Of a stretch of DNA of 64,000 nucleotides, positions 16,962 to 24,503 are shown piece after piece. The notes beneath the pieces were generated by a model. The model ran no database searches, was not told the DNA's origin, and saw nothing but the letters and a program-made list of their open reading frames with translations. Each line of letters begins with the position of its first letter. The stretch's first letter is position 1. A program made the position numbers and the translations under genes. Origin of the DNA: an uncultured Dehalococcoidia bacterium (GTDB taxonomy: Bacteria > Chloroflexota > Dehalococcoidia > Lucifugimonadales > Lucifugimonadaceae); the NCBI GenBank assembly GCA_958295935.1, contig OY282385.1:2521545-2585544 (forward strand). The letters are read 5' to 3'.

Positions 16962-17972
16962 ATGACTCAACATTCCGACCCCGTGGTCAAGCCCAACCCG
17001 GTGGACTCAGCCCCGCTCGATCCTCTTCCGCAGCAGGAGGAGTTTTGGCGTGCGCCGGCGCGCTTCGGCTCGGTGCCGGTGGATGCGGAGCCTCTGGGCT
17101 GGGATCAGCGGCGCGGCTTTCAGAAGCACTATCCTCGTGTGGACCTGCCCACGCAGATAATCGAGCGGGTCGAGTTGGGCAATGCTGAGCCGCACGAACC
17201 CAACCGCCTTATCTGGGGCGACAATCTGCACGTGATGCGACAGCTTCCTTCGAGCAGCATCGACCTGATCTACATCGACCCTCCGTTCTTCTCCGGCCGT
17301 CAGTACAACGTGATGTGGGGCGACTCGAACGAGGTGCGCTCCTTCGAGGACATTTGGAAGGGCGGACTGGATGGTTATCTGGTGTGGCTGAACGCCCGCC
17401 TGTACGAGATGAAACGTCTGCTCAAGGACACGGGATCAATCTACGTGCATTGCGATTGGCACGCCAGCCACTACATCAAGGTGGAGATGGACAAGATTTT
17501 CGGGCACGAGAATTTCCAGAATGAGATTGTGTGGCGTTATGGTCTAGGTGCGTTTAGATCGAAAAATCATTATCCAAGAAAGCACGACGTGTTACTGTTT
17601 TATAGCAAATCCTTGAACCAAACTTTCAATGTTCAGCGGGGCGAACCTACCGCGGCCATGCTACAAAAATACTCACATATCGACGAAAAGGGCGAGCGAT
17701 ATATGATGTCATATGGCCGGCGTTATTATCTGAAGGGCGGTAGACCTATAGATACAATATGGGATATACCGGCGATTGCTCCAACAAGCAGAGAACGCAT
17801 TGGCTATCCAACTCAGAAACCTGAGGCGTTGCTGGAGCGGATAATACGCGTGTCGTCGAATAAAGGCGATGTAATTGCGGATTTCGTCGGGGGGGGGGGG
17901 GTACAACCCTCTCTGTTGCGCAAAGATTGCATCGCCGGTGGATCGGCTGCGATCAATCTCGCGTTGCAGTAG
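16962..17972 (+). CDS. Type III-like adenine DNA methyltransferase (Mod), N-terminal part, frame ends after a poly-G tract
   Basis: As read, this frame encodes 336 residues: the beta-class methyltransferase motif IV as IDPPFFSG, the motif region SIYVHCDWHA, a target-recognition segment, then the YPTQKPEALLERII region before the AdoMet-binding motif. The latter begins DFVGGGG and is broken by a run of 13 G, after which this frame soon stops. Reading the tract as 11 or 14 G joins it to the downstream frame, giving GTTLSVAQRL and a protein of about 608 residues ending at 18787. The target-recognition segment (about 17520-17885) is clearly more AT-rich than its flanks. With the helicase and nuclease that follow it would methylate adenine to protect self DNA. 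Confidence 0.85.
   Translation: MTQHSDPVVKPNPVDSAPLDPLPQQEEFWRAPARFGSVPVDAEPLGWDQRRGFQKHYPRVDLPTQIIERVELGNAEPHEPNRLIWGDNLHVMRQLPSSSIDLIYIDPPFFSGRQYNVMWGDSNEVRSFEDIWKGGLDGYLVWLNARLYEMKRLLKDTGSIYVHCDWHASHYIKVEMDKIFGHENFQNEIVWRYGLGAFRSKNHYPRKHDVLLFYSKSLNQTFNVQRGEPTAAMLQKYSHIDEKGERYMMSYGRRYYLKGGRPIDTIWDIPAIAPTSRERIGYPTQKPEALLERIIRVSSNKGDVIADFVGGGGVQPSLLRKDCIAGGSAAINLALQ
17889..17901 (+). repeat. Homopolymeric G13 tract in the methyltransferase gene
   Basis: Thirteen consecutive G inside the sequence encoding the glycine-rich AdoMet-binding motif. The two halves of the gene are in different frames on either side; 11 or 14 G would restore one frame. Mononucleotide runs in mod genes are a classical slippage switch. 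Confidence 0.9.
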
Positions 17973-18787
17973 CGGTTACAGCCGAGCGGCTTAAGCAGCA
18001 GGCACAGACGCGCGGCTTAGGCGAGGCGGACTATCCCGACTTCACGGTCGAGCAGTGGGGTGTTTACGAGGCTGCCCGGCTGTCTGAGATGCCGTCGTCT
18101 GAGTTCCGCGAGTTCGTGTTGTGGGCCTACGGGGCTACTCGCGTTGGGGATGACGGCCCATACATTCATGGCTGGCGCAATCGCCGCCCCATCTGGGTGG
18201 GCGAACCGGGGATGGCCTCTCAGGCTACAGCCGAGGACGTTCGGGACTTTGCGAACGCGATAAGGCGAAGCGTCGAGTATCGCGACGCGAATCTGCGGGA
18301 TGGGACGATGCTGGCGTGGGGGTTTCTGGACAACGCGAAGGAGGCTGCCGAGCAACTACGGCGACGGGAGCAGGTAGACGTCAACTTCGTCCGCCTGAAG
18401 CAGATCCGCATAGGCGACACTGACTTTCGCGAGCACGTGGTTGGCCACTCCACCAAGTGGGCGGACTACAGCGAGTTCCTGACGTTCGTCCAGCCGCCTG
18501 AGGTTTCGGTGGCGTACCGCGCTCTTGGCGGCCTTGCGGTCACTTTCGACGCGGGGGACTCTGCGGTCGTCAATCCCGGTGCGGAGATAGTGAACGTCCA
18601 GTGGGACTTCAACTATGACGGGCGGAACTTCACGGCCACTTCGGGGTATTCCTTCAAGCATAAGAAGGAGATCCAGCTTCTGGTTACCCGCAAGTTCGAC
18701 CGGGCAGGCAGGTTCAGGGTGGCGTGCCGCGTGCAGGACAGTCGCGGGGGCGAGGGGACGTGGGACGGCGTGGTAGAGGTTAGTTAG
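17927..18787 (+). CDS. Type III-like methyltransferase, C-terminal part with PKD-like domain
   Basis: The second half of the same gene in the shifted frame; the frame is open from the G tract, so the listed TTG start is only nominal. The first residues (RRWIGCDQSRVAV) continue the AdoMet-binding region. A Mod C-terminal domain follows. The last 95 residues or so (from about 18510) resemble a PKD beta-sandwich: VTFDAGDS, VQWDFNYDG and AGRFRVACRVQD match the pattern of that fold. A PKD-like domain on a DNA methyltransferase is unusual and may mediate partner contact. The helicase gene starts three bases after the stop. Confidence 0.8.
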   Translation: MHRRWIGCDQSRVAVAVTAERLKQQAQTRGLGEADYPDFTVEQWGVYEAARLSEMPSSEFREFVLWAYGATRVGDDGPYIHGWRNRRPIWVGEPGMASQATAEDVRDFANAIRRSVEYRDANLRDGTMLAWGFLDNAKEAAEQLRRREQVDVNFVRLKQIRIGDTDFREHVVGHSTKWADYSEFLTFVQPPEVSVAYRALGGLAVTFDAGDSAVVNPGAEIVNVQWDFNYDGRNFTATSGYSFKHKKEIQLLVTRKFDRAGRFRVACRVQDSRGGEGTWDGVVEVS

Positions 18788-18790
18788 CGC

Positions 18791-20800
18791 ATGGAAAACA
18801 GGTTCAGCCGCTACGAGGACGAGTTTCAGCAGTGGGTTCAGGGCGGTTATCCGGGGGTCAAGACTGAGACGTTGGAATACATCCGCCACCTCAGCGATCC
18901 CGAGGACGACGCGATGCCGCGCAGGGGGACTCTATGGCCGCATCAGTGGGACTCGTTCCTGCGCGTCGTATATGCGTATGAGATACGTCGTGAGGAGCTT
19001 GCTCGGCCTGGGGGGGTGCTGCTGAACGTGGTGACCGGCGGCGGCAAGACGGCGATTATTGCGGGGTTGATGGCGTGGCTGCGTATCGCCCACGGGGTGC
19101 AGAAGTTCGTGCTGCTGTGTCCGAACCTGATAGTGCGCGATCGTCTGGAGGAGGACTTCCGGAAAGGTAAGGTGTTTGCGGACCGAGGTCTGATTCCGGC
19201 CGGCGGGATTGTGAGGAAGGACGACTTCGAGCTGACCACGTTGGGGAGCGGTCGGCCAGGCGGTTGGGCGAATTTGTTGGGGGCGAGCGTCATTTTGGGC
19301 AACATCCACCAGTTCTATCTCAGCAACGCTTCGGGTCAGAGCAATCTGTCGGGCCTGATGAACGGGCCGGATTTCGCGCTGTTCAACGACGAGGCTCACA
19401 ATTCTCCCGCGCCGGAGTGGGAGTCTGCACTTGAGAAGATGGGTCCCAAAACCGTGCTGCGGGTGGATACTACGGCCACGCCGGATCGCGCGGACGGGAA
19501 GACGCCGGATAGCAGTATGGTCTACGAGTACCTGATACAGGACGCGCTTTCGGACAGGCTGATCAAGACGCCTGTGGTGTATCAGCCCAACATCGAGACG
19601 GTGGAGTTGACGTATACCGACGCGGGTTCAGGGGAGACCAGGGGCGTCGAGGAGATCGACTGGGCGGAGGTGGACCGGCTGGGTCTGAGCGCGACGCAGT
19701 GGGTAACCGACGATAAGCCGATGCAGCAGCAGATGGCGATAGCGTTGGCACGCCTGCGCGAGCAGGAGCGTAGGGCCAAGAGCCGCTATCAGCCGATTCT
19801 ATTCGTGGTGGCGGTTTGCAAGCTGGACGCTCAGAAGGCGGCTAAGACTCTCAGCAAACATTTTAGGATCAAGACGCTGCTGGTCACCGAGGACAGCACG
19901 GAGACAGAGCGGCGCCAGGCGACGGAGTTGGGGAGGGCTCGGGGCGGGAGCAACCCGTACAAGGCTGTGGTGAGCGTGCTGATGCTGCGGGAGGGTTGGG
20001 ACGCGGCGGAGGTTGGCGTCATCCTGCTGCTACGGAAGTTCAGTAGTCGCGTATACGGGCAGCAGGTGATTGGGCGTGGGCTGCGCCGCGTGCGCGTCGG
20101 GAACGTCTCGGAGGACGAGTCGCAGATATGCGCGGTGGTGGATCATCCGAAGCTGAAGCATCAATGGCTGTGGGACATTTTCGGCAGTAAAGTACGCACG
20201 GCGGTGGGGCTTGATGACGAATACGACGAGGATGAAGACCTTCCGGCTCCTCCTCCGCGCCAGATGCTGGTGAATCCGGGGAACGTTATTGAAGTGCCGG
20301 ATCCGTCTGAAGATGACGACGGCGAGTTTGAGCTGGATATTTCCTTCGAGCCGGCCGAGCCGTTGAGGAACTGGCGTGAGAAGCTGGAGGGATTGACCTA
20401 TCCGGTCGAGACGGTGACCATCACGGATCAGAGCATTTCTAGCGTCCAGAGAACGGAGCTAGCGCCTGGCGGTTGGACGGTGCGGGAAAGGGCGCCCGTT
20501 TATGGGGCGGGTGTTGGCGTGGAAGTTGGCACGGAGGAGCTTGCGGGGGGTGTCAAGGATGGGTTGCTGGAGATGGCGGAGAGGCTGCTGGACCACGCGG
20601 GGCATACTCGGCAGTATCAGGGCCCGGTCTACAGCATTCTGCTGGAGCACGTGCGGACGAAGTTTCTGGACGGGGCTTCTACGGGTCTTGCGGAGAGACC
20701 TCGCCTGGAGGCGGCGCTGCGGATGCTCCCGTTGGTCGAAGAGAGGATCAAGGGCGTGCCCGGCCTGATCGAGGGTATGGTGAAGTATGGCGATAAGTAA
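18791..20800 (+). CDS. Superfamily 2 helicase, type III restriction Res-like
   Basis: A 669-residue DNA translocase/ATPase: motif I TGGGKTA near residue 83, DEAH box (NDEAHN) near 203, motif III TTATP, and motif VI QVIGRGLRRV near residue 420. An acidic stretch (DEYDEDED) follows the helicase core. It resembles the ATPase part of type III restriction subunits but lacks the C-terminal nuclease domain; a separate PD-(D/E)XK gene overlaps its end by 14 bases. It is therefore the motor of the restriction complex formed with the upstream methyltransferase. The start lies directly after the methyltransferase stop. Confidence 0.85.
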   Translation: MENRFSRYEDEFQQWVQGGYPGVKTETLEYIRHLSDPEDDAMPRRGTLWPHQWDSFLRVVYAYEIRREELARPGGVLLNVVTGGGKTAIIAGLMAWLRIAHGVQKFVLLCPNLIVRDRLEEDFRKGKVFADRGLIPAGGIVRKDDFELTTLGSGRPGGWANLLGASVILGNIHQFYLSNASGQSNLSGLMNGPDFALFNDEAHNSPAPEWESALEKMGPKTVLRVDTTATPDRADGKTPDSSMVYEYLIQDALSDRLIKTPVVYQPNIETVELTYTDAGSGETRGVEEIDWAEVDRLGLSATQWVTDDKPMQQQMAIALARLREQERRAKSRYQPILFVVAVCKLDAQKAAKTLSKHFRIKTLLVTEDSTETERRQATELGRARGGSNPYKAVVSVLMLREGWDAAEVGVILLLRKFSSRVYGQQVIGRGLRRVRVGNVSEDESQICAVVDHPKLKHQWLWDIFGSKVRTAVGLDDEYDEDEDLPAPPPRQMLVNPGNVIEVPDPSEDDDGEFELDISFEPAEPLRNWREKLEGLTYPVETVTITDQSISSVQRTELAPGGWTVRERAPVYGAGVGVEVGTEELAGGVKDGLLEMAERLLDHAGHTRQYQGPVYSILLEHVRTKFLDGASTGLAERPRLEAALRMLPLVEERIKGVPGLIEGMVKYGDK

Positions 20801-21140
20801 GCGCGGTATCTACGAGGAGCCGGGCAAGAGCCCGTATAGTTTCGAGCGGTATGACAGCGCCCTCGAGCGGAAGATGATGGTTAGGTTGGAGGATGACGTT
20901 GAGGTTGCGAAGTGGCAGAAGCGTCATGGCATTTCGATTGAGTGGATCGACGCCCATGGGCGCAGGTGCAACTATCGCCCGGATTTTCTGGTGGAGTACA
21001 CGGATGGCCGAAAGGCATTGATAGAGGTGAAGAATCCTGCCATGATGGATTCTCCGTCGGTGTTGCGTAAGGAAAGCGCTGCGCGGGAGTGGTGCCGTCG
21101 GCGCGGTATGGTCTATGAGTTGGCGACGGTGCAGGGTTGA
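20787..21140 (+). CDS. Small PD-(D/E)XK nuclease, separate cleavage subunit
   Basis: A 117-residue protein with a compact nuclease core: Glu in SALERKM near residue 28, Asp in YRPDFLVEY near residue 67, and EVK in ALIEVKN near residue 80, matching the E...D-x(n)-E-x-K arrangement of TnsA/Res-like nucleases. The gene overlaps the helicase stop by 14 bases, so the two are probably co-translated and form a split version of a type III Res subunit. It would cut unmethylated DNA when the methyltransferase-helicase complex is active. Confidence 0.78.
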   Translation: MAISKRGIYEEPGKSPYSFERYDSALERKMMVRLEDDVEVAKWQKRHGISIEWIDAHGRRCNYRPDFLVEYTDGRKALIEVKNPAMMDSPSVLRKESAAREWCRRRGMVYELATVQG

Positions 21141-21145
21141 TCGAG

Positions 21146-22210
21146 ATGCTGGCTGAAGAACGAAAATCGACGAGGCCGTATGGCCTGCTGCGTGTGGGCT
21201 TCCGGTACGAGAAAACCCTCGGGATGCGTCGGCTGACGAATACGCCGATATCGGTGGTCGTGTGCGACGACGGGGACCTGCTGATTCTGTGTCGCGGGGA
21301 GAATCTGTGCTTCGTGCGCAGGTTGTCGATCGAGGATGACGACAAGGGAGCGTTCAACCTGGTTGGCGGGGGCGGGCCGGTGGGCGGCAGTTTCAGCGCG
21401 GCCGGTCGATTCACGTGGCCGGCCGCGATGGTTCGCGATTCTGAGGAGCGGTTGTGGATATCGGACGAGGCGTTGCACACGGTCTCTGCGATTACGGCGG
21501 AGGGGGAGGTGTTGACGCAGTGGGGGAGTCATGGGTCGGGCCCGGGCGAGTTGGATCGTCCGTCGGGCCTCGCGATTGATTTGGACGGGAGCCTGTTGGT
21601 GGCCGATGCCTGGAATCATCGGGTACAGAGGTTTTCCCAAGACGGGGCTTACATTTCGAGCTGGGGGACGCATGGGCAGGGGAGAGGCGAGTTTGATCTG
21701 CCATGGGGTATTTGCGTGGATGAGGAGGCCTTCGTGTACGTGTGCGACTGGCAGAACGACCGGGTGCAGAAGCTCGACCGGGACGGGCGTCACGTGATGA
21801 CGATCGGGGAGAGGGGCTCTGAGGATGGTCAGTTCAACCGACCCACCGGGGTGGCGGTGGACCGGGATGGGGATATCTACGTGGCGGACTGGGCGAATCA
21901 CCGGGTACAGGTTTTCAATGCGGATGGTTTGTTCGTGGAGAAGTTCATCGGCGACGCGACGCTGTCCAGGCAGGCGCGGGAGTACATGATTACCAACCTG
22001 ATGGCGATGCGTCTGCGTGAGATGACGGCCATCGAGCCTCAAAAGCGCTTCAGATGGCCTGTCTCGGTTACGGTTGACGCGGATGGCCGCATGTTCGTAC
22101 CGGACTATGGTTCGCAACGGATACAGATCTACCGCAAGGAAGTCATTCGTTTGGGGCCGGGCGAGATAGCGCCTCGGCCTCGTTCGCATAGTTTGTATAC
22201 GCAGTTCTAG
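21146..22210 (+). CDS. NHL-repeat beta-propeller protein
   Basis: A 354-residue protein made of about five NHL-type blades. The clearest repeats contain GPGELDRPSGLAID, ADAWNHRVQRF, GEFDLPWGICVD, DWQNDRVQKL and DWANHRVQVF. There is no signal peptide. The ATG used follows AGGG; an in-frame TTG nine bases upstream overlaps the nuclease stop (TTGA) and is an alternative. It is a close paralogue of the minus-strand NHL protein in this window, which stands directly after DUF1501. Here the two are separated by the restriction system. Function unknown; such propellers usually bind proteins or ligands. Confidence 0.88.
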   Translation: MLAEERKSTRPYGLLRVGFRYEKTLGMRRLTNTPISVVVCDDGDLLILCRGENLCFVRRLSIEDDDKGAFNLVGGGGPVGGSFSAAGRFTWPAAMVRDSEERLWISDEALHTVSAITAEGEVLTQWGSHGSGPGELDRPSGLAIDLDGSLLVADAWNHRVQRFSQDGAYISSWGTHGQGRGEFDLPWGICVDEEAFVYVCDWQNDRVQKLDRDGRHVMTIGERGSEDGQFNRPTGVAVDRDGDIYVADWANHRVQVFNADGLFVEKFIGDATLSRQAREYMITNLMAMRLREMTAIEPQKRFRWPVSVTVDADGRMFVPDYGSQRIQIYRKEVIRLGPGEIAPRPRSHSLYTQF

Positions 22211-22300
22211 GCGGCGGCTGGCTACCACGCTTGGGGCGCTTGGGCGCGGTGGTTGTCGTAGAGGCGGCCCTCGGCTTTTGGGGTGTCTGCCTGTGTTCCA

Positions 22301-23542
22301 TCAAGATAGAGCGGAGTGGGCTTTGTCCCTGATTGCGAAGGTCTCGGCGGCGAGGTCGGTTATGTAACGGCCTATGACGAGCGAGGAGGTGGCGCCTGGC
22401 GAGGGGGCGTTGAGTACGTGGATAGCGTCTTTGGTTCTCTCGATTCGGAAGTCGTCTAGCAGGTTGCCGCTTCGGTCTACGGCTTGTGCGCGAACGCCCG
22501 ACCCTCCGCTCTGCAAGTCTTCTTTGCGAACCTCGGGGATCATGCGCTGCAAGTCCCGAACGAAGACGCTCTTGCGCAGAGATCGGTTGATCTCCATCAT
22601 GCCTGTCTTCCAGTCTCTCATGGTGAGGCGCCAGAAGCCTGGGAATGCAATGGTTCCGAGGAAGTCCGGGAGGTTGAAGTCTCGTTTTTCGTATCCCTCT
22701 CTGGCCATAGCGAGAACTGCGTTGGGGCCGGCTTCGGTGAAGCCTTTCATGGTCTTGGTGAAGTGCACTCCGAGGAAAGGGAATGCGGGGTTTGGAACCG
22801 GGTAGATTAGCCCTCGCACCAGGTTTTCCCGCTCTTTCCGCAGTGTGTAGTATTCGCCCCGGAAGGGGATGATGCGTAGGTCGGTCTTTGCGCCCATCAT
22901 GTTGGCCACGACGTCGGCGTGCAGTCCTGCGCAGTTGATGACGCGTTTTGCGTGAAACTCTCCGGCGCGGGTTTCGAGTACGGATGCTCCGTTTTTTCCG
23001 ACGACCCGGCGAAGTTTCGCGTTGAAGTGTATTTTTCCTCCCGCTTCGAGTATGCGCTTTGCGTAGGCTGCGGCAACTTTGCGAAAGTCCACTATGCCGG
23101 TGTTTGGCGCCCATACGGCCTTTATGACGTTGACGTGGGGCTCGATCCGGTCACGCACTTCGTCCCCGGATACGAGTTGTAGCCCCTCGACCTGATTTGC
23201 CGCGCCGCGCTCGTAGAGCGCCTGCAGCCTGGGTAGTTCGTCTTTGCGCGTGGCTATGATCACCTTGCCGCAACGTTCGAAGGGTATGCCGTTTTCCTCG
23301 CAGAACCGGGTCATCGAGGATCTGCCCTCGACGCAGAACCGGGCTTTGAAGGATCCCGGCTTGTAGTAGATGCCGGAGTGGATGACCCCTGAGTTGTGGC
23401 CGGACTGCTGGGAGGCGACTCCCGGGGCCTTTTCTATTACCCCTACTCTGAGGCCGGGGAAACGGGTTTGTAGATTCATCGCGGTGGATAGCCCGATAAT
23501 GCCCGCGCCGATCACCGCTACGTCGAATGTGCTGTCCGGCAT
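22301..23542 (-). CDS. lhgO: L-2-hydroxyglutarate oxidase (LhgO-like FAD enzyme)
   Basis: A 413-residue DAO-family flavoprotein. The N-terminal FAD motif VIGAGIIGLSTA is followed by the family-specific SGVIHSGIYYKPGS segment and by PNTGIVDF. These mark the LhgO/YgaF branch, which oxidises L-2-hydroxyglutarate to 2-oxoglutarate and passes electrons to the membrane quinone pool. The ATG at residue 16 of the longest reading was chosen since the family starts just before the FAD motif and a GGCAAGAA sequence precedes it. It is divergent from the lut operon, another set for 2-hydroxyacid oxidation. Confidence 0.88.
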   Translation of the reverse strand: MPDSTFDVAVIGAGIIGLSTAMNLQTRFPGLRVGVIEKAPGVASQQSGHNSGVIHSGIYYKPGSFKARFCVEGRSSMTRFCEENGIPFERCGKVIIATRKDELPRLQALYERGAANQVEGLQLVSGDEVRDRIEPHVNVIKAVWAPNTGIVDFRKVAAAYAKRILEAGGKIHFNAKLRRVVGKNGASVLETRAGEFHAKRVINCAGLHADVVANMMGAKTDLRIIPFRGEYYTLRKERENLVRGLIYPVPNPAFPFLGVHFTKTMKGFTEAGPNAVLAMAREGYEKRDFNLPDFLGTIAFPGFWRLTMRDWKTGMMEINRSLRKSVFVRDLQRMIPEVRKEDLQSGGSGVRAQAVDRSGNLLDDFRIERTKDAIHVLNAPSPGATSSLVIGRYITDLAAETFAIRDKAHSALS

Positions 23543-23711
23543 TTCTTGCCCTTCGATACTCGCAGGTGGAGGACGGCATGCGCTCACATGCCGGTCTATG
23601 TGGAAAGGATATATCTTTGCTTCCCGAATCTTGCGATGTCATTGTTCCAGCGTATCGGTGCACGCGGGTTGTGTTTGACACAGGCCGGCCCGTATCTCTA
23701 AGTTGACTGCC

Positions 23712-24500
23712 ATGTCCATGTCTTTCGGAGCCGGCTCCCCGCCCCGGCGCGTATCGCTTTTCTCCACCTGCCTCGTCGATCAGTTCTATCCGGAGATTGG
23801 GGAGAGCGTCGTAAACGTCCTGGAGCGGCTTGGGGTGGAGGTGGATTTTCCCGAGGGGCAGACCTGTTGCGGGCAGCCTGCGTTCAACAGCGGGTATCTA
23901 CCGGACGCCAGAGCGGTGGCTCGTCGGTTTCTCGAGGTGTTCGAGGGGGATCAGCCGATAGTCGTTCCTTCGGGGTCGTGCTGCGCTATGGTGCGCAATT
24001 TCTATCCTGAGTTGTTTCACGGAGAGCGGGAGATGCTGGATCGTGCGGCGCAGGTCGGGGCTCGGCTGTATGAGTTCTCCGAGTTCCTGGTGGACGTACT
24101 TGGCAGGCCGGACGCAGGGGGCCGACTGGATTGTTCCGCGGTGTATCACAAGTGTTGCCACCTTCTGCGGGAGATCGGAGTGGATGAACAGCCCAAGGCT
24201 CTGTTGGAGGGTATAGCGGGCATGGATTTGCGCCCTCTGGAACGGGCCGAGGTGTGCTGCGGCTTCGGAGGGACTTTTTCCATCAAGATGCCGGATATTT
24301 CCACTGCGATGCTCGATGAGAAGCTGGACAACGTGGAGGCGTCGGGTGCGGGAGCGCTCATCGCGGGCGATGCGGGTTGCATAATGCACATGGCGGGCGG
24401 TCTGCGGCGTCGGGGTTCAGGGATACGGGTTGCTCACCTTGCTCAGGTTCTGGACGAGTCTGTCGAGACCCTTCCGGGCCGCGCGCCCAGGCCATTTTGA
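23712..24500 (+). CDS. lutA: L-lactate oxidation iron-sulfur protein LutA
   Basis: A 262-residue protein with two CCG domains: CCGQP near residue 57 and CCGFGG near residue 180, plus CC and Cys pairs typical of LutA/YkgE and heterodisulfide-reductase-like proteins. LutA works with LutB and LutC in oxidation of L-lactate to pyruvate. The three genes are contiguous here (3-base gap, then 4-base overlap). Two close ATG codons (23712 and 23718) and a TTG at 23703 are possible starts. No lutP permease or lutR regulator gene is adjacent. Confidence 0.9.
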   Translation: MSMSFGAGSPPRRVSLFSTCLVDQFYPEIGESVVNVLERLGVEVDFPEGQTCCGQPAFNSGYLPDARAVARRFLEVFEGDQPIVVPSGSCCAMVRNFYPELFHGEREMLDRAAQVGARLYEFSEFLVDVLGRPDAGGRLDCSAVYHKCCHLLREIGVDEQPKALLEGIAGMDLRPLERAEVCCGFGGTFSIKMPDISTAMLDEKLDNVEASGAGALIAGDAGCIMHMAGGLRRRGSGIRVAHLAQVLDESVETLPGRAPRPF

Positions 24501-24503
24501 TCC

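Noticed and set aside
17889-17901. Treating the methyltransferase simply as a dead pseudogene
   Set aside because: Apart from the G tract both halves are free of damage and the downstream genes are intact, which favours a switch or a sequencing error over decay.
23675-23704. TTGACA sequence upstream of lutA as a strong promoter
   Set aside because: The -35 is perfect, but the best spaced -10 (TAAGTT) matches only three positions, so I did not list it as a feature.
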